A DNA stretch of 64,000 nucleotides from SAR202 cluster bacterium (GCA_016872285.1 VGZZ01000003.1:46898-110897); one strand, 5' to 3'. Counted from the first letter of the stretch, positions 34,988 to 45,335 are shown. Numbers and translations: made by a program. The notes: generated from the letters alone by a model not told the origin.

Positions 34988-37453
34988 ATGTCAAGCAGAT
35001 TTGAAAAGTTCTCGGAAAGAGCAAGAAAAGTCCTGACATACGCTCAGGAAGAGGCTCAGCGGTTTAATCATAACTATATCGGCACTGAACACATTCTCCT
35101 CGGCCTCGTCAGGGAGCATGAGGGTGTGGTGGCCAGGGTCCTCACCGACCTTGGCATCGATTTGAATAAGGTCCGCGCCGCTGTCGAATTTATTATCGGC
35201 CGCGGCGAAAAGCCCGTCAGCGGTGAAATTGGTTTGACTCCTCGCGCTAAGAAGGTTATCGAGCTGGCGGTGGACGAAGCCCGCCGCATGAACCACTCCT
35301 ATATCGGCACCGAGCATCTTCTGGTAGGACTCCTTCGCGAGGGCGAGGGAGTGGCCTCCGGCGTTCTGGAAAGCCTGGGCGTCACCTTAGATAAGGTGCG
35401 CGCCGAGACCCAGAAGGTCCTCAGCCAGAGCGCGCCCTCGGCCCCCGGTCAGGGCTCCCGCAGCGCCACCCGCACTCCCACCCTTGACCAGCTAGGCATA
35501 GACCTCACCGCCGCCGCCAAGTCCAGCAAGCTGGATCCTGTGGTAGGCCGCGAGAAAGAGCTCGAGCGCGTTATCCAGATCATCAGCCGCCGCACCAAGA
35601 ACAACCCCGTCCTCATAGGCGAGCCGGGCGTCGGCAAGACCGCCATCGTCGAAGCCCTGGCCCAGCGCATTATCACCGGCCAAGTCCCCGAAACACTTCA
35701 GGGCAAGCGGCTGCTGACCCTGGACATGGGCGCCCTGGTCGCCGGCACTAAGTATCGCGGCGAGTTCGAAGAGCGCCTCAAGAAGGTCATTGAAGAGATA
35801 CGCAACTCCGGCAACTGCATACTGTTCATCGATGAGATGCACACCATTGTCGGCGCTGGCGCAGCTGAAGGCGCTGTCGACGCCGCCAACATCCTCAAGC
35901 CCTCCCTCGCGCGCGGCGAGCTTCAGACCATCGGCGCCACCACCCTGGACGACTACCGCAAGCACGTGGAGCGGGACCCCGCCCTGGAGCGTCGCTTCCA
36001 GCCTGTCATGGTGGAAGAGCCTACTGTGGAAGAAACGGTCAGCATCCTCAAAGGCATACGCGTCCGCTACGAAGAGCATCACAAGGTCACCATAACGGAC
36101 AAGGCCCTTCACTCTGCCGCTACTCTGGCGGCCCGGTTTATCCCAGACCGTTTCCTCCCCGATAAGGCCATTGACGTGATGGACGAGGCCGCCTCACGAG
36201 TGCGCCTGCGCTCCAGCGCTACGCCCCTGTCTGTCTACGAGACCATGCGCGTCCTTGAAAGCGTCCGAAAGGAAAAGGACGACGCCATCGGCGGCCAGCA
36301 GTACGAGTACGCCGCCGAGCTTCGCGACCGCGAGCTTCGCCTGGCTGAAAAGCTGGAAGGCCAGAAGGAGCAGTGGCAGGACACCCAAGTTAAAGAGAAG
36401 CCCGTGGTCCAGGATGAAGACGTGGCCCACGTTGTAAGCCTCTGGACCGGCATCCCCGTCACCAAGCTCGCCCTGGAAGAGACTCAGCGCCTCCTCCACA
36501 TGGAACAAGAGCTGCACAAGCGCATCATTGGCCAGGACGAGGCTATTGTCACTATATCCAAGGCTGTGCGCCGCGCCCGCGCCGGCCTCAAGGACCCCAG
36601 GCGGCCCGTGGGCGTATTCCTCTTCCTCGGCCCCACCGGCGTCGGCAAGACCGAGCTTGTGCGCGCCCTGGCCGAGTTCATGTTCGGCTCGGAAGAGGCC
36701 ATGATTCGCCTGGACATGTCCGAGTTTATGGAGCGTCATACCGTCGCCCGGCTCATCGGCGCGCCCCCTGGCTACATCGGCTATGAAGAGGGCGGCCAGC
36801 TCACCGAGGCCGTTCGCCGCAAGTCCTACTGCGCCATACTCCTGGACGAGATCGAGAAGGCTCACCCCGAGGTCTTCAACATCCTCCTCCAGATCTTTGA
36901 CGATGGTCATCTGGCAGACGCTAAGGGTCGCCGCGTAGACTTCCGCAACGCCATTATTGTGATGACCAGCAACCTGGGCTCCGACCTTATCCGTCGCGAG
37001 ACCGCTATGGGCTTCTCCATCAAGGCGGAAGAGGCCAAGACTGGTGAGCAGGCTTACAAGCGAATGAAGGACAAGGTGCTGGAAGAGGTCAAGCGCTTCT
37101 TCCGGCCGGAGTTCCTTAACCGCATTGACGCCACCGTGGTCTTCCACACCCTGGCCAGGGACCACATCCTCCAGATTGTGGACCTCCTGCTCAAGCAGGT
37201 AGAGAAGCAGCTTTCCGAGAAGCAGATCAAGCTGGAAGTCACCCAGGCCGCCAAGGAACATCTGGGCGCGAAGGGCTACGATCCCAACTTTGGCGCCAGA
37301 CCCCTGCGCCGCCTTATACAAAACGTTGTTGAGGATAAGCTGTCTGAGGAGCTTCTGGCCGGACGCATCCACGGCGGCGATACCGCCGTAGTTGACCTTG
37401 AAGGCGAGGATATCGTCATCAAGGCCAGCGTACCTGCCGTAGCTTCCACCTAA
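34988..37453 (+). CDS. clpC: ATP-dependent Clp protease ATP-binding subunit ClpC
   Basis: 821 aa, GAGGAAG 5 nt before the ATG. AAA+ unfoldase working with ClpP, two nucleotide-binding domains. N-terminal Clp repeats ([35 protein letters not shown]), Walker A1 GEPGVGKT at about 215, a middle UVR-like coiled coil around 425-470, Walker A2 [10 protein letters not shown] near 547, Walker [15 protein letters not shown]. No adjacent ctsR-mcsAB as found in Bacillota. A stem overlapping the next gene's start may end its transcript. Confidence 0.97.
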   Translation: MSSRFEKFSERARKVLTYAQEEAQRFNHNYIGTEHILLGLVREHEGVVARVLTDLGIDLNKVRAAVEFIIGRGEKPVSGEIGLTPRAKKVIELAVDEARRMNHSYIGTEHLLVGLLREGEGVASGVLESLGVTLDKVRAETQKVLSQSAPSAPGQGSRSATRTPTLDQLGIDLTAAAKSSKLDPVVGREKELERVIQIISRRTKNNPVLIGEPGVGKTAIVEALAQRIITGQVPETLQGKRLLTLDMGALVAGTKYRGEFEERLKKVIEEIRNSGNCILFIDEMHTIVGAGAAEGAVDAANILKPSLARGELQTIGATTLDDYRKHVERDPALERRFQPVMVEEPTVEETVSILKGIRVRYEEHHKVTITDKALHSAATLAARFIPDRFLPDKAIDVMDEAASRVRLRSSATPLSVYETMRVLESVRKEKDDAIGGQQYEYAAELRDRELRLAEKLEGQKEQWQDTQVKEKPVVQDEDVAHVVSLWTGIPVTKLALEETQRLLHMEQELHKRIIGQDEAIVTISKAVRRARAGLKDPRRPVGVFLFLGPTGVGKTELVRALAEFMFGSEEAMIRLDMSEFMERHTVARLIGAPPGYIGYEEGGQLTEAVRRKSYCAILLDEIEKAHPEVFNILLQIFDDGHLADAKGRRVDFRNAIIVMTSNLGSDLIRRETAMGFSIKAEEAKTGEQAYKRMKDKVLEEVKRFFRPEFLNRIDATVVFHTLARDHILQIVDLLLKQVEKQLSEKQIKLEVTQAAKEHLGAKGYDPNFGARPLRRLIQNVVEDKLSEELLAGRIHGGDTAVVDLEGEDIVIKASVPAVAST

Positions 37454-37540
37454 AGATACGGCCTCGCCTGGAAGGCGGATACGCATACGCCCACGGTTGA
37501 CGGCCATCGCCGGCACCATCAGATAAATAAGCCAACGCCA

Positions 37541-37572
37541 AGAAAGGCCTGCTCCAATGAGTAGGCCTTTCT
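37541..37572 (+). terminator. Inverted repeat after clpC enclosing the MFS start codon
   Basis: AGAAAGGCCT (37541-37550) and AGGCCTTTCT (37563-37572) form a 10-bp perfect stem with a 12-nt loop. The ATG of the next gene (37557-37559) sits in the loop and the SD-like AAAGG in the stem. It may act as a weak clpC terminator or occlude translation initiation. Confidence 0.55.
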
Positions 37573-38843
37573 TCTATGGCTGGGTGGTGGTGGCTGCCCT
37601 TTTCATGGTGAACTTCGCCACCATGGCCACTGGCACCCTTAACTTTGGCCTCTTCGTCAAGCCCATGGGTGACTCCCTGGAGATGTCACGCGGCTTCATC
37701 GGCTGGTCCCAGACCACCCGCATGCTCTCCAGCGGCCTGTCCAGCGTCATCATAGGTAGGATGATAGACCGTCACGGCCCCAAGCTCCTCATCATCATTT
37801 CCTCTGTTGTCACCGGCATCAGCATGATAGCTATGTTCTACATCAACGCGCCGTGGCAGTTCCTGGTCCTTTTCGGTGTTATGGGACTCTCCGGGCTGTC
37901 ATCCCCGGGGGCCCTCCTAACCTCCACACCGGTAGCCAAGTGGTTCGTAAAGAAAAGGGGCCGGGCGCTGGCGCTGACCACTATGGGTATAGGTATGGGG
38001 GGCATCGCCTTCATGCCCATCACCCAGATTCTCATCGACGCCGTGGGATGGCGCGGCGGCTGGGTGCTCCTCGCCATCATAGGTGTAGGCATTACAGTCC
38101 CCCTGGCGGCCTTCTTTATTCGCCGCCAGCCGGAGGACATGGGCCTCCGTCCTGACGGTGACCCACCGGACTCCGAACGCCCCGTCGGCGCCGTCGCTTC
38201 CGCCAGCCGTCAGGACGAGTATCCCTGGACCGTCCGCGAGGCCACACGCACTCGCGCCTTCTGGCTCCTTATCGCCTTCTTCTCCATTTTCGGCATCGCC
38301 CAGGGACTGGGCAGCGTCCACCGGCTTCCCTATTGGGAGGACAAAGGCTTCGACGCCACTATTGTTTCCCTGGCCTTCTCCGCCGACGCCGCCGGCGCCG
38401 CCCTCATGGCCTTCGGCGCCGGGCTGCTGGTGGACCGGTTTCAGGTCCGTTATGTAGCCTTCTGCTCCTGCATAGGGTTTATCGTGGCTGTAATACTGAT
38501 GATTATGGCCTACAACACCTTCTTCCTATTCGCCTCCACCACCATCTTCGGACTGGCCGTGGGGGCCAACATGATCGTCACCGCCTACGTCTGGGCCGCA
38601 TACTTCGGCCGCGCCTTCCTGGGCACCATTCGAGGCATCGTTATGCCAGCTGTCCTCATAAGCCAGGGTATCGGCGCGCCCCTGGCGGGATACATCTACG
38701 GCGCCAACAACGACAGCTACATCCTGGTCTGGTGGATGCTTATTGGCCTATTCGGCATGGCCGGACTCCTGATACTTAACATCAAGGCGCCGCCCAGGCC
38801 TGTGGAGAGCACCACCGTGCAGCCCCAGCCCGCCACGCCGTGA
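37557..38843 (+). CDS. MFS transporter, monocarboxylate/oxalate-formate antiporter type
   Basis: 428 aa, 12 predicted membrane helices. The N-terminal FFYGWVVVAALFMVNFATM is the usual start of this MFS group, which confirms the start codon. Loop 2-3 carries GRMIDRHGPKLL. Proton- or anion-coupled transport of a small carboxylate is likely, substrate unknown. Last 20 residues are hydrophilic. Not functionally linked to neighbours clpC and radA. Confidence 0.85.
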   Translation: MSRPFFYGWVVVAALFMVNFATMATGTLNFGLFVKPMGDSLEMSRGFIGWSQTTRMLSSGLSSVIIGRMIDRHGPKLLIIISSVVTGISMIAMFYINAPWQFLVLFGVMGLSGLSSPGALLTSTPVAKWFVKKRGRALALTTMGIGMGGIAFMPITQILIDAVGWRGGWVLLAIIGVGITVPLAAFFIRRQPEDMGLRPDGDPPDSERPVGAVASASRQDEYPWTVREATRTRAFWLLIAFFSIFGIAQGLGSVHRLPYWEDKGFDATIVSLAFSADAAGAALMAFGAGLLVDRFQVRYVAFCSCIGFIVAVILMIMAYNTFFLFASTTIFGLAVGANMIVTAYVWAAYFGRAFLGTIRGIVMPAVLISQGIGAPLAGYIYGANNDSYILVWWMLIGLFGMAGLLILNIKAPPRPVESTTVQPQPATP

Positions 38844-38904
38844 GCGCGGCTGCCCCCTCTGGTATAATTGTTCTAGCTTTTTCCTAGACTGCCGAGCGCC
38901 CAAT

Positions 38905-40335
38905 TTGCCTTCCAACAAGACCCTTTTCTTCTGCCAGAACTGCGGCCACGAAAGCCCTAAGTGGATGGGCTTTTGCGCCGCCTGCGGCCTCCGCGAACCC
39001 CTCGTGGAGGCCCCGTCCGCCCCCAAGTCCGCCGCCCGCCGAAGCTGGATCGGCGGCGTCGGTTCCCAGCCCCAGGAGCTGTCCCAGGTTTCGACCAAAG
39101 ACCAGCCTCGCATATCGATGGGTATGCCTGAGGTGGACACTGTCCTCGGCGGCGGCCTCGTCTCCGGCTCCCTCCTTCTCTTTGCTGGCGAACCCGGCGT
39201 CGGCAAGTCCACCCTGCTGTTGCAAGTCGCCAGCCACGTCTCCGGCCAGGGACGGCAGGTCCTGTATGTATCGGGCGAGGAGTCCGAGCGGCAAATAAAG
39301 CTTCGCTCCGACCGCATGGCCCTGTCCGGCCAGGGCGTCTTCCTCCTCGCCGAGACCGACGTCGACCTGATTCTTCAGCGCCTCAACGAGATGAAGCCCG
39401 CCCTGGCCATCATTGACTCCATCCAGACTCTATCCACCCAGGAGATCGAGTCCGGCCCCGGCGGCGTGGCCCAGGTGCGCGAGTGCGCCCTCCGCCTCCT
39501 TCGATGGGCCAAGGCCTCCTCCACCCCCGTGCTGCTAGCCGGGCATGTGACCAAAGACGGCGCCCTGGCCGGCCCCCGCGTCCTGGAGCACATGGTGGAC
39601 GTTGTCCTCTATCTGGACGGCGAAAACCTCGGCGCCCACCGTGTCTTGCGGAGTGTCAAGAACCGCTTCGGCTCCACCAACGAGGTGGCCATCCTGCAAA
39701 TGGACGGCAAGGGACTCAAGGAAGTCCAGGACCCCTCTCAGGCCCTCCTGGCCGAGCGAGGCGTCAAGGCCCTCGGCTCCGCCATCACCCCCATCCTGGA
39801 AGGCACCCGGCCACTAATGGTCGAGATACAAGCCCTTACCTCGCCTTCCGGTATGCCCGTGCCCCGCCGCACCGCCAACGGCGTGGACTTCAACCGAATG
39901 ATCATGGTGGCCGCCGTCCTGGGACGCCGCACCAGGCTCTCCACCGCCGCCCAGGATATCATCGTCAACGTGGCCGGCGGCATGAAAGTTACTGAGCCTG
40001 CCGCGGACCTGGCGTTAGCCTTAGCCCTTGCCTCCAGCCTGAAAAACCAGCCCATAAAACAAGACCTCGTCGCCATCGGCGAAATCGGCCTCAGCGGAGA
40101 ACTGCGCTCCGCTACCCAGATGGAGCGCCGCCTCTCGGAAGCGGCCAGGCTTGGCTTCAAACAGGCCATCCTGCCCGCCACCTCCCAGGGCAAATTGCCC
40201 CTTCCTCAAGGAATGACCCCCATCTATGTCCCCACCCTGGCCCGGGCCGTCACACTGGCTCTAGACAACTCCATGAACGGCGCGCAGTACGATGGCCCGG
40301 ACATGGAGGAACCTCCGCAGGACGACAGCCCCTAG
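38905..40335 (+). CDS. radA: DNA repair protein RadA
   Basis: 476 aa from a TTG at 38905. N-terminal zinc finger CxxC...CxxC (FFCQNCGHES, GFCAACGLREP), RecA-like ATPase with Walker A GEPGVGKSTLL, the RadA motif KNRFG, and a C-terminal Lon-protease-like domain (GGMKVTEPAADLALALALASS). It promotes branch migration of recombination intermediates. All family parts are present; only the TTG start is unusual. Confidence 0.95.
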   Translation: MPSNKTLFFCQNCGHESPKWMGFCAACGLREPLVEAPSAPKSAARRSWIGGVGSQPQELSQVSTKDQPRISMGMPEVDTVLGGGLVSGSLLLFAGEPGVGKSTLLLQVASHVSGQGRQVLYVSGEESERQIKLRSDRMALSGQGVFLLAETDVDLILQRLNEMKPALAIIDSIQTLSTQEIESGPGGVAQVRECALRLLRWAKASSTPVLLAGHVTKDGALAGPRVLEHMVDVVLYLDGENLGAHRVLRSVKNRFGSTNEVAILQMDGKGLKEVQDPSQALLAERGVKALGSAITPILEGTRPLMVEIQALTSPSGMPVPRRTANGVDFNRMIMVAAVLGRRTRLSTAAQDIIVNVAGGMKVTEPAADLALALALASSLKNQPIKQDLVAIGEIGLSGELRSATQMERRLSEAARLGFKQAILPATSQGKLPLPQGMTPIYVPTLARAVTLALDNSMNGAQYDGPDMEEPPQDDSP

Positions 40336-40366
40336 ATATCCCTTCGTCTAAACCCTCCAAACGTCC

Positions 40367-40395
40367 TTGACGAAATTAACTGCATTTCGTACAAT
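40367..40395 (+). promoter_or_regulatory. Promoter of the tRNA-tuf cluster
   Basis: TTGACG at 40367-40372, 17-nt spacer, TACAAT at 40390-40395. About 50 nt ahead of the first tRNA; likely drives the tRNAs and tuf. Confidence 0.7.
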
Positions 40396-40450
40396 TTGTT
40401 ATCACGTGACGGCCATGCCGTCGCGTTTATACGTTTGAGGGCGAATACGG

Positions 40451-40523
40451 GCCCCAGTAGCTCAACTGGCAGAGCAGCTGATTTGTAATCAGCAGGTTAA
40501 GGGTTCGAGTCCCCTCTGGGGCT
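40451..40523 (+). tRNA. tRNA-Thr(UGU)
   Basis: Acceptor GCCCCAG/CTGGGGC (40516-40522), D arm AGCTCAACTGGCAGAGC, anticodon loop TTTGTAA giving UGU, T loop GGTTCGAGTCC. No encoded CCA. Confidence 0.95.
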
Positions 40524-40604
40524 TTCCCGGCGCTCGTTGTGAAAGTCCCAATCATATAGAGTAGGTAAGTCTTTCTCTTGTGTTAAACTCATTACCAAAA
40601 CTTT

Positions 40605-40692
40605 GGAGGGGTGGGTGAGCGGCTTAAGCCACCGGTCTGTAAAACCGGCGCCCGGAAGGGCTTCGTAGGTTCGAATCCTACCCCCTCCACCA
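40605..40692 (+). tRNA. tRNA-Tyr(GUA) with encoded CCA
   Basis: Acceptor GGAGGGG/CCCCTCC (40682-40688); anticodon stem CCGGT/ACCGG with loop CTGTAAA giving GUA; long variable arm GCCCGGAAGGGCTTC; GGTTCGAATCC T loop; CCA at 40690-40692. Confidence 0.95.
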
Positions 40693-40722
40693 TAAGAGGT
40701 CACAACAATCTAGACGCCCCAA

Positions 40723-40798
40723 GCCCACATAGCTCAGCCGGCAGAGCACGCCCTTGGTAAGGGCGAGGTCGGCGGTTCGATTCCGCCTGTGGGCTCCA
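40723..40798 (+). tRNA. tRNA-Thr(GGU) with encoded CCA
   Basis: Acceptor GCCCACA/TGTGGGC (40788-40794), anticodon loop TTGGTAA giving GGU, T loop GGTTCGATTCC, CCA at 40796-40798. It precedes tuf by 29 nt, as in the classical thrU-tyrU-thrT-tufB order. Confidence 0.95.
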
Positions 40799-40827
40799 GA
40801 TTTGCAAACTTTTTAGAGGAGCCTTAG

Positions 40828-42030
40828 ATGGCAAAGCAAAAATACTCTCGTTCCAAGCCCCACCTGAACGTCGGGACCATTGGCCACGTGGACCATGGCA
40901 AGACCACGCTGACGGCGGCTATCACCGGCGTTTTGGCCGCTCAGAACACCGGCGTCAAATTCATGAAATATGAAGATATTGACAACGCGCCGGAAGAGCG
41001 CGCCAGGGGTGTCACCATCAACATCTCCCACATCGAATATGAGACGCCCACCCGCCACTACGCCCACGTGGACTGCCCGGGCCATGCCGACTACATCAAG
41101 AACATGATCACCGGCGCGGCTCAGATGGACGGCGCCATCCTCGTGGTCAGCGCCCCGGACGGCCCCATGCCCCAGACCAGAGAGCACATCCTCCTGGCCC
41201 GCCAGGTGGAAGTGCCCCGCATCGTGGTCGCCCTTAATAAGGTGGACGCCATGGAAGACGAAGAGCTCCTCCAGCTCGTCGAACTGGAAGTCCGCGAGCT
41301 CCTCAAGCAGTACCGCTTCCCCGGCGACGAGATACCCATTGTCCGCGTCAGCGGCCTCAAGGCCCTGGAGGAAGTCCAGGCCGGGAAGCCCGGTCCCTGG
41401 TCCCAGAAGATCCTCCAGCTGGTGGAAGCCATGGAGAAGTACATCCCCGTGCCCGCCCGCCCCAAGGACAAGCCCTTCCTCATGCCCGTCGAGGACGTCT
41501 TCGGCATCAAGGGCCGCGGCACCGTGGTCACCGGCCGTGTCGAGCGCGGCACCATCAAGGTGGGCGACGAAGTCGAAATCATCGGCTTCGGCGCGGTCAA
41601 GAAGAGCGTGGCCACCGGCCTCGAAATGTTCCACAAGACCCTGGACGAGTCCGAGGCCGGCGACGCCGTCGGCGTCCTCCTGCGCGGCATTGAGCGCGAG
41701 GACATCGAGCGCGGCAACATCCTCGCCAAGCCCGGCAGCATCAAGCCTTACTCCAAGGTCGATGCCGAGGTCTACGTGCTGAGCAAGGAGGAGGGCGGCC
41801 GTCATACCCCCTTCTTCACAGGCTACAAGCCCCAGTTCTACATTCGCACCAGCGACATCACCGGCGACATTAAGCTCCGCGAAGGCGTGGAGATGGTCAT
41901 GCCCGGCGATAACACCCAGATGGAAGTCAACCTCATGTACCCGGTGGCCCTGGAAGAAGGCATGCACTTCGCCGTCCGCGAGGGCGGCAGGACTGTGGGC
42001 GCCGGCGTGGTCACTAAAGTCAAGGAATAG
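40828..42030 (+). CDS. tuf: Elongation factor Tu
   Basis: 400 aa, GAGGAG upstream. GTPase that delivers aminoacyl-tRNA to the ribosome. G1 GHVDHGKT, G3 [21 protein letters not shown]4 NKVD, G5 SGLKAL-type. Domains 2 and 3 intact ([52 protein letters not shown]). Starts the ribosomal operon. Confidence 0.98.
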   Translation: MAKQKYSRSKPHLNVGTIGHVDHGKTTLTAAITGVLAAQNTGVKFMKYEDIDNAPEERARGVTINISHIEYETPTRHYAHVDCPGHADYIKNMITGAAQMDGAILVVSAPDGPMPQTREHILLARQVEVPRIVVALNKVDAMEDEELLQLVELEVRELLKQYRFPGDEIPIVRVSGLKALEEVQAGKPGPWSQKILQLVEAMEKYIPVPARPKDKPFLMPVEDVFGIKGRGTVVTGRVERGTIKVGDEVEIIGFGAVKKSVATGLEMFHKTLDESEAGDAVGVLLRGIEREDIERGNILAKPGSIKPYSKVDAEVYVLSKEEGGRHTPFFTGYKPQFYIRTSDITGDIKLREGVEMVMPGDNTQMEVNLMYPVALEEGMHFAVREGGRTVGAGVVTKVKE

Positions 42031-42033
42031 GTC

Positions 42034-42204
42034 ATGGCTAAGAAGCGTGGAGACGTTAGGACTCTAATCACCCTCCAGTGCCCGGACTGTCGCGAGCGGA
42101 ACTACAACACTCAGAAAAACCGCCGCAACGACACGGGCCGAGTGGAGTTTAATAAATACTGCCCCCGCTGCCGCGGCCACAAGCTGCACAAGGAGATACG
42201 GTAA
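42034..42204 (+). CDS. rpmG: 50S ribosomal protein L33
   Basis: 56 aa: MAKKRGDVRTLITLQCPDC then RERNYNTQKNRRNDTGRVE and FNKYCPRCRGHKLHKEIR. Two CxxC pairs (zinc-binding form). It lies 3 nt after tuf and its stop directly abuts the secE ATG. Small enough to be lost by minimum-length filters. Confidence 0.97.
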   Translation: MAKKRGDVRTLITLQCPDCRERNYNTQKNRRNDTGRVEFNKYCPRCRGHKLHKEIR

Positions 42205-42450
42205 ATGGCCAACAGGCCCACAGGCGCCGCCCTGCGCCGTCCCTCCTCTGAGGAAGTGCGGCGGTTCAGCCCTTTTCGATTCCTCGGAGAGGTGGTCTCT
42301 GAACTCCGCAAGTGCGTTTGGCCCAGCCGGGATGAGACTGTCCGTCTCACCATAGTCGTCCTGGTCGTCGGCGGATTCGTCGGGGCGCTGCTCGGCGTCT
42401 TCGACTTCGGCTTCAGCAGGACTTTCACTAAATACATCGTCCTGCCATAG
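42205..42450 (+). CDS. secE: Preprotein translocase subunit SecE
   Basis: 81 aa. Contains the conserved amphipathic segment FRFLGEVVSELRKCVWPSRDET followed by one membrane helix (TIVVLVVGGFVGALLGVF). It holds SecY in the translocon. Standard position between rpmG and nusG. Confidence 0.95.
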   Translation: MANRPTGAALRRPSSEEVRRFSPFRFLGEVVSELRKCVWPSRDETVRLTIVVLVVGGFVGALLGVFDFGFSRTFTKYIVLP

Positions 42451-42459
42451 TTGGAAAAC

Positions 42460-43050
42460 ATGACAACCTCCAAAACCAGCAAAACTGATACCGCCGCTAA
42501 GAACACCCAAGACGCCCGCTGGTACATTGTCCACACCTACTCCGGCCAGGAAGAGCGGGTGAAGAAGAACCTGGAGTTGCGCATCAACAGCCTGGATATG
42601 CAGGACAAGATCCTCCAGGTTATTGTCCCCACCGAGGAAGAAATAGCTATCAAGGACGGCAAACGCCGCTCTGAGCGGAAAAAGGTCTTCCCAGGATACA
42701 TCCTGGTCCAGATGAAGATGGACGACGAAAGCTGGTACGCCGTGCGCAACACGCCAGGCGTCACCGGCTTTGTCTCCACCGAGGACGAGCGCGACAAGCG
42801 ACCTAAGCCCATTGCCCTGGAACCCAAGGAGGTCGACGCCATCCTTGCTCAGATAGAGTCCGGACCTCCCAAGATCACCGTGGGCTTACAGGTGGGCGAG
42901 ACCGTCCGCATCACCGCCGGCCCCTTCGCCGACTTCATGGGCGTGGTCAACGACGTGGACCCGGACAAGGCCAGAATTCGCGTGCTGGTCTCCTTCTTCG
43001 GACGCGAGACCCCCGTGGAGTTGGATTTCTTGCAGGTAGAGAAGGTCTAG
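42460..43050 (+). CDS. nusG: Transcription termination/antitermination protein NusG
   Basis: 196 aa from the ATG at 42460 with GGAA just ahead; a TTG at 42451 immediately after secE is the alternative start. NGN domain ([51 protein letters not shown]) and KOW domain ([21 protein letters not shown]). About 16 extra polar residues at the N-terminus. Binds RNA polymerase and links it to ribosomes or Rho. Confidence 0.96.
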   Translation: MTTSKTSKTDTAAKNTQDARWYIVHTYSGQEERVKKNLELRINSLDMQDKILQVIVPTEEEIAIKDGKRRSERKKVFPGYILVQMKMDDESWYAVRNTPGVTGFVSTEDERDKRPKPIALEPKEVDAILAQIESGPPKITVGLQVGETVRITAGPFADFMGVVNDVDPDKARIRVLVSFFGRETPVELDFLQVEKV

Positions 43051-43059
43051 GAGTAACCA

Positions 43060-43482
43060 TTGGCTAAGAAAGTTAAAGCAATCATTAAACTGCAGCTGCC
43101 GGCTGGCCAGGCCACCCCGGCGCCCCCCGTCGGCCCTGCCCTGGGCCAGCACGGCGTCAATATCATGGCCTTCGTCAAGGAATATAACGCCAAGACCGCC
43201 AACCAGTCAGGGTCTATCATTCCCGTCCACCTGACCGTTTACGAAGACCGTTCCTTTACCTTTGTGGTGCGGACCCCGCCGGCCTCGGACATGCTACGTA
43301 AGGCTGCCAACGTCCCCAAAGGCTCCGGCCTGGCGGGCCGGGAGTCCGTTGGCAAAATCCCCCGCGCCAAGTTGGAAGAGATCGCCAAGCAGAAAATGCG
43401 GGACCTCAACGCCGCCAGCGTAGAAGGCGCCGTCAAAATTGTTGAAGGCACCGCCCGCAGCATGGGCATTGAGATAGTTTAG
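43060..43482 (+). CDS. rplK: 50S ribosomal protein L11
   Basis: 140 aa from a TTG at 43060 with AGGAG upstream; the protein then begins [20 protein letters not shown] like other L11. Binds the GTPase-associated region of 23S rRNA. Confidence 0.97.
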   Translation: MAKKVKAIIKLQLPAGQATPAPPVGPALGQHGVNIMAFVKEYNAKTANQSGSIIPVHLTVYEDRSFTFVVRTPPASDMLRKAANVPKGSGLAGRESVGKIPRAKLEEIAKQKMRDLNAASVEGAVKIVEGTARSMGIEIV

Positions 43483-43491
43483 GAGACTCCT

Positions 43492-44205
43492 GTGAATAAA
43501 CACGGCAAGCAATATCAGGAAGCCACTAAAGTCGTCGACAGGGAGAAGGCCTACAACCTGGACGAGGCTGTGGAATCCCTTCTCTCGATGAAGACCTCCA
43601 AGTTCGATGAGACCGTCGAACTGCACCTCCGCACCAACGCCGACCCTAAACAGACCGACCAGGCCGTACGCGGCGTAGCTACTCTGCCCCACGGCCTGGG
43701 CAAGAGCGTTCGGGTCCTGGTCTTCGCCAACGGCGAAGCCGCCGACCTGGCCAAACGCGCCGGCGCCGATTTCGTCGGCGACGAAGATTTAATCAAGCAA
43801 GTTGAAGGCGGCTGGACCGAGTTTGACGTGGGCCTTGCCGTGCCGGACATGATGGCCAAGATAGGTAAGCTGGGCCGCGTCCTTGGCAGAAAGGGACTCA
43901 TGCCCAACCCCAGGACCGGCACCATGGTGCAGCCCAGGGACGTTCCCAAGGCCGTGGAAGAGGCCAAGAAAGGGCGCGTCGAGTACCGCACTGACCGCAC
44001 CGCCATTATCCATGTCCCGGTAGGAAAGAAGAGCTTCCCCAAAGAGAAGCTTGTCGACAACATCAATTCCGTCATGGACGCCGTGGTAAAAGCCAGGCCG
44101 GCGGGCATCAAGGGCGCCTTTATACGCACCGCCTTCCTTACCAGCACCATGGGACCCAGCCTCAAACTTGACGTCAACCAGGTGGCTTCTGATAAAGTAG
44201 AGTAG
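43492..44205 (+). CDS. rplA: 50S ribosomal protein L1
   Basis: 237 aa from a GTG at 43492 (GGAG upstream). Motifs FDETVELHLRTNADPKQTDQ, VRGVATLPHGLGKSVRVLVFA, GRKGLMPNPRTGT. Located 9 nt after rplK; forms the L1 stalk and can autoregulate the operon. Confidence 0.97.
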   Translation: MNKHGKQYQEATKVVDREKAYNLDEAVESLLSMKTSKFDETVELHLRTNADPKQTDQAVRGVATLPHGLGKSVRVLVFANGEAADLAKRAGADFVGDEDLIKQVEGGWTEFDVGLAVPDMMAKIGKLGRVLGRKGLMPNPRTGTMVQPRDVPKAVEEAKKGRVEYRTDRTAIIHVPVGKKSFPKEKLVDNINSVMDAVVKARPAGIKGAFIRTAFLTSTMGPSLKLDVNQVASDKVE

Positions 44206-44214
44206 TTTTAGAAA

Positions 44215-44340
44215 CCTTCGCTGAAGACAGCGGGCCTCCGCCTTAGGCGGATTAAAAAACTCAGCCCGCCGAAGCGTACAGGAACAGCTCCATGAGCTTT
44301 ATTCCCTGCGCTTTGGCGCAGGGATTTTTGTTTAGAGAGG
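44215..44340 (+). ncRNA. Ribosomal protein L10 leader with terminator
   Basis: The leader between rplA and rplJ folds as an outer CTTCG/CGAAG and CGGGC/GCCCG stem, an inner CCGCC-TTA-GGCGG hairpin, and a terminal hairpin CCCTGCGC-TTTG-GCGCAGGG (44304-44323) followed by ATTTTTG. This matches known L10 leaders, in which L10-L12 binding controls transcription termination before rplJL. Confidence 0.75.
44304..44329 (+). terminator. Attenuator hairpin ahead of rplJ
   Basis: 8-bp perfect stem with TTTG loop and a T run at 44325-44329, 15 nt before the rplJ start. Part of the L10 leader; expected to be conditional. Confidence 0.8.
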
Positions 44341-44344
44341 TTCT

Positions 44345-44881
44345 ATGCCCACACAAAAAAAGATTGATGAAGTCACGGAGCTGAAGGAAAAGATCTCCAA
44401 GGCCACCATCGCCATCGCCACCAACCCCCAGGGTCTCGGCGGCGCGGCCATGACGGACCTGCGCAGCAAATTGCGCGAGAAGAAGATCGAGTATCGAATG
44501 GTCAAGAACACCCTGGTCGGCATAGCCGCGGACCAGGCCCAAAAACCGTCCCTCAAGGACGTGGTCAAGGCCACAACCGTCATCGCCTTCGGTTATGGCG
44601 AGCCCGTGGACGCCGCCAAAGCCCTGGACGAGTACATTCGAGCCACCAGGGCCAACATTGTGATCAACGGCGCCCTCATGGGCACCCAGGTCCTCACCGC
44701 CGAGCAGGTCTCTTCCCTGGCCTCCCTCCCGCCTAAATCCCAACTAGTCGCCAAGCTCCTGGGACAGCTTCAGCTTCCCATGGCCCGGCTGGTCGGAAGC
44801 CTGAAGAGTCCCATCTCCGGTCTAGGAATCGTGCTGCAAGCGCGGATTAAACAGATGGAGTCCGCCAAACCCGCCGCATAG
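44345..44881 (+). CDS. rplJ: 50S ribosomal protein L10
   Basis: 178 aa. KKIDEVTELKEKISKATIAIATNPQGL and YRMVKNTLVGIA are typical of L10, the base of the L12 stalk. Preceded by the L10 leader attenuator and followed by rplL. Confidence 0.96.
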   Translation: MPTQKKIDEVTELKEKISKATIAIATNPQGLGGAAMTDLRSKLREKKIEYRMVKNTLVGIAADQAQKPSLKDVVKATTVIAFGYGEPVDAAKALDEYIRATRANIVINGALMGTQVLTAEQVSSLASLPPKSQLVAKLLGQLQLPMARLVGSLKSPISGLGIVLQARIKQMESAKPAA

Positions 44882-44924
44882 GTATCGGAATTTTTAAAGA
44901 ACAAGCAAAACGCTAGGAGGAATC

Positions 44925-45311
44925 ATGACTAAGGAAGAACTGCTAACGGCTATCAAGGGTATGTCAGTCCTGGAACTGGCTGACCTGGTCAAAGAGCTGG
45001 AAAAGGAGTTCGGCGTCTCCGCTGCCGCGCCTGTGGCCGTGGCCGCCGCTCCCGCCGCCGGCGGCGCCGCCGGTGGAGCCGCTGCCACCGCCGAGGAGAA
45101 GACCGACTTCTCCGTCACACTCCAGGAAGTCGGCCCCAACAAGATTAACGTCATCAAGGCCGTCCGGGAGGTCACCAACCTGGGCCTGCGTGAGGCCAAG
45201 GAGCTGGTTGAAGGCGCCCCCAAGGCCGTTAAAGAGGGCGTAGGCAAGGATGAGGCTAACAACATCAAGAAGAAGCTTGAGGAAGCCGGCGCTAAGGTAG
45301 TCCTGAAGTAA
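44925..45311 (+). CDS. rplL: 50S ribosomal protein L7/L12
   Basis: 128 aa with AGGAGG upstream. N-terminal dimerisation domain ([26 protein letters not shown]), Ala/Gly-rich hinge (42-68) and C-terminal factor-binding domain ([32 protein letters not shown]). rpoB does not follow, unlike in most bacteria. Confidence 0.97.
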   Translation: MTKEELLTAIKGMSVLELADLVKELEKEFGVSAAAPVAVAAAPAAGGAAGGAAATAEEKTDFSVTLQEVGPNKINVIKAVREVTNLGLREAKELVEGAPKAVKEGVGKDEANNIKKKLEEAGAKVVLK

Positions 45312-45335
45312 CGCCTCTTCCGCTGGCGGCTTAAC

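Noticed and set aside
36194..37519. 441-aa antisense frame opposite clpC
   Set aside because: Shadow of a conserved coding gene, composition typical of mirrored codons.
40497..40703. Antisense frame across tRNA-Tyr (GGGGRIRTYE-like)
   Set aside because: Same artefact; both tRNA-Thr and tRNA-Tyr fold correctly on the + strand.
40813..41967. 384-aa antisense frame opposite tuf
   Set aside because: Codon-mirror of a GC-rich highly expressed gene; no domain, no SD.
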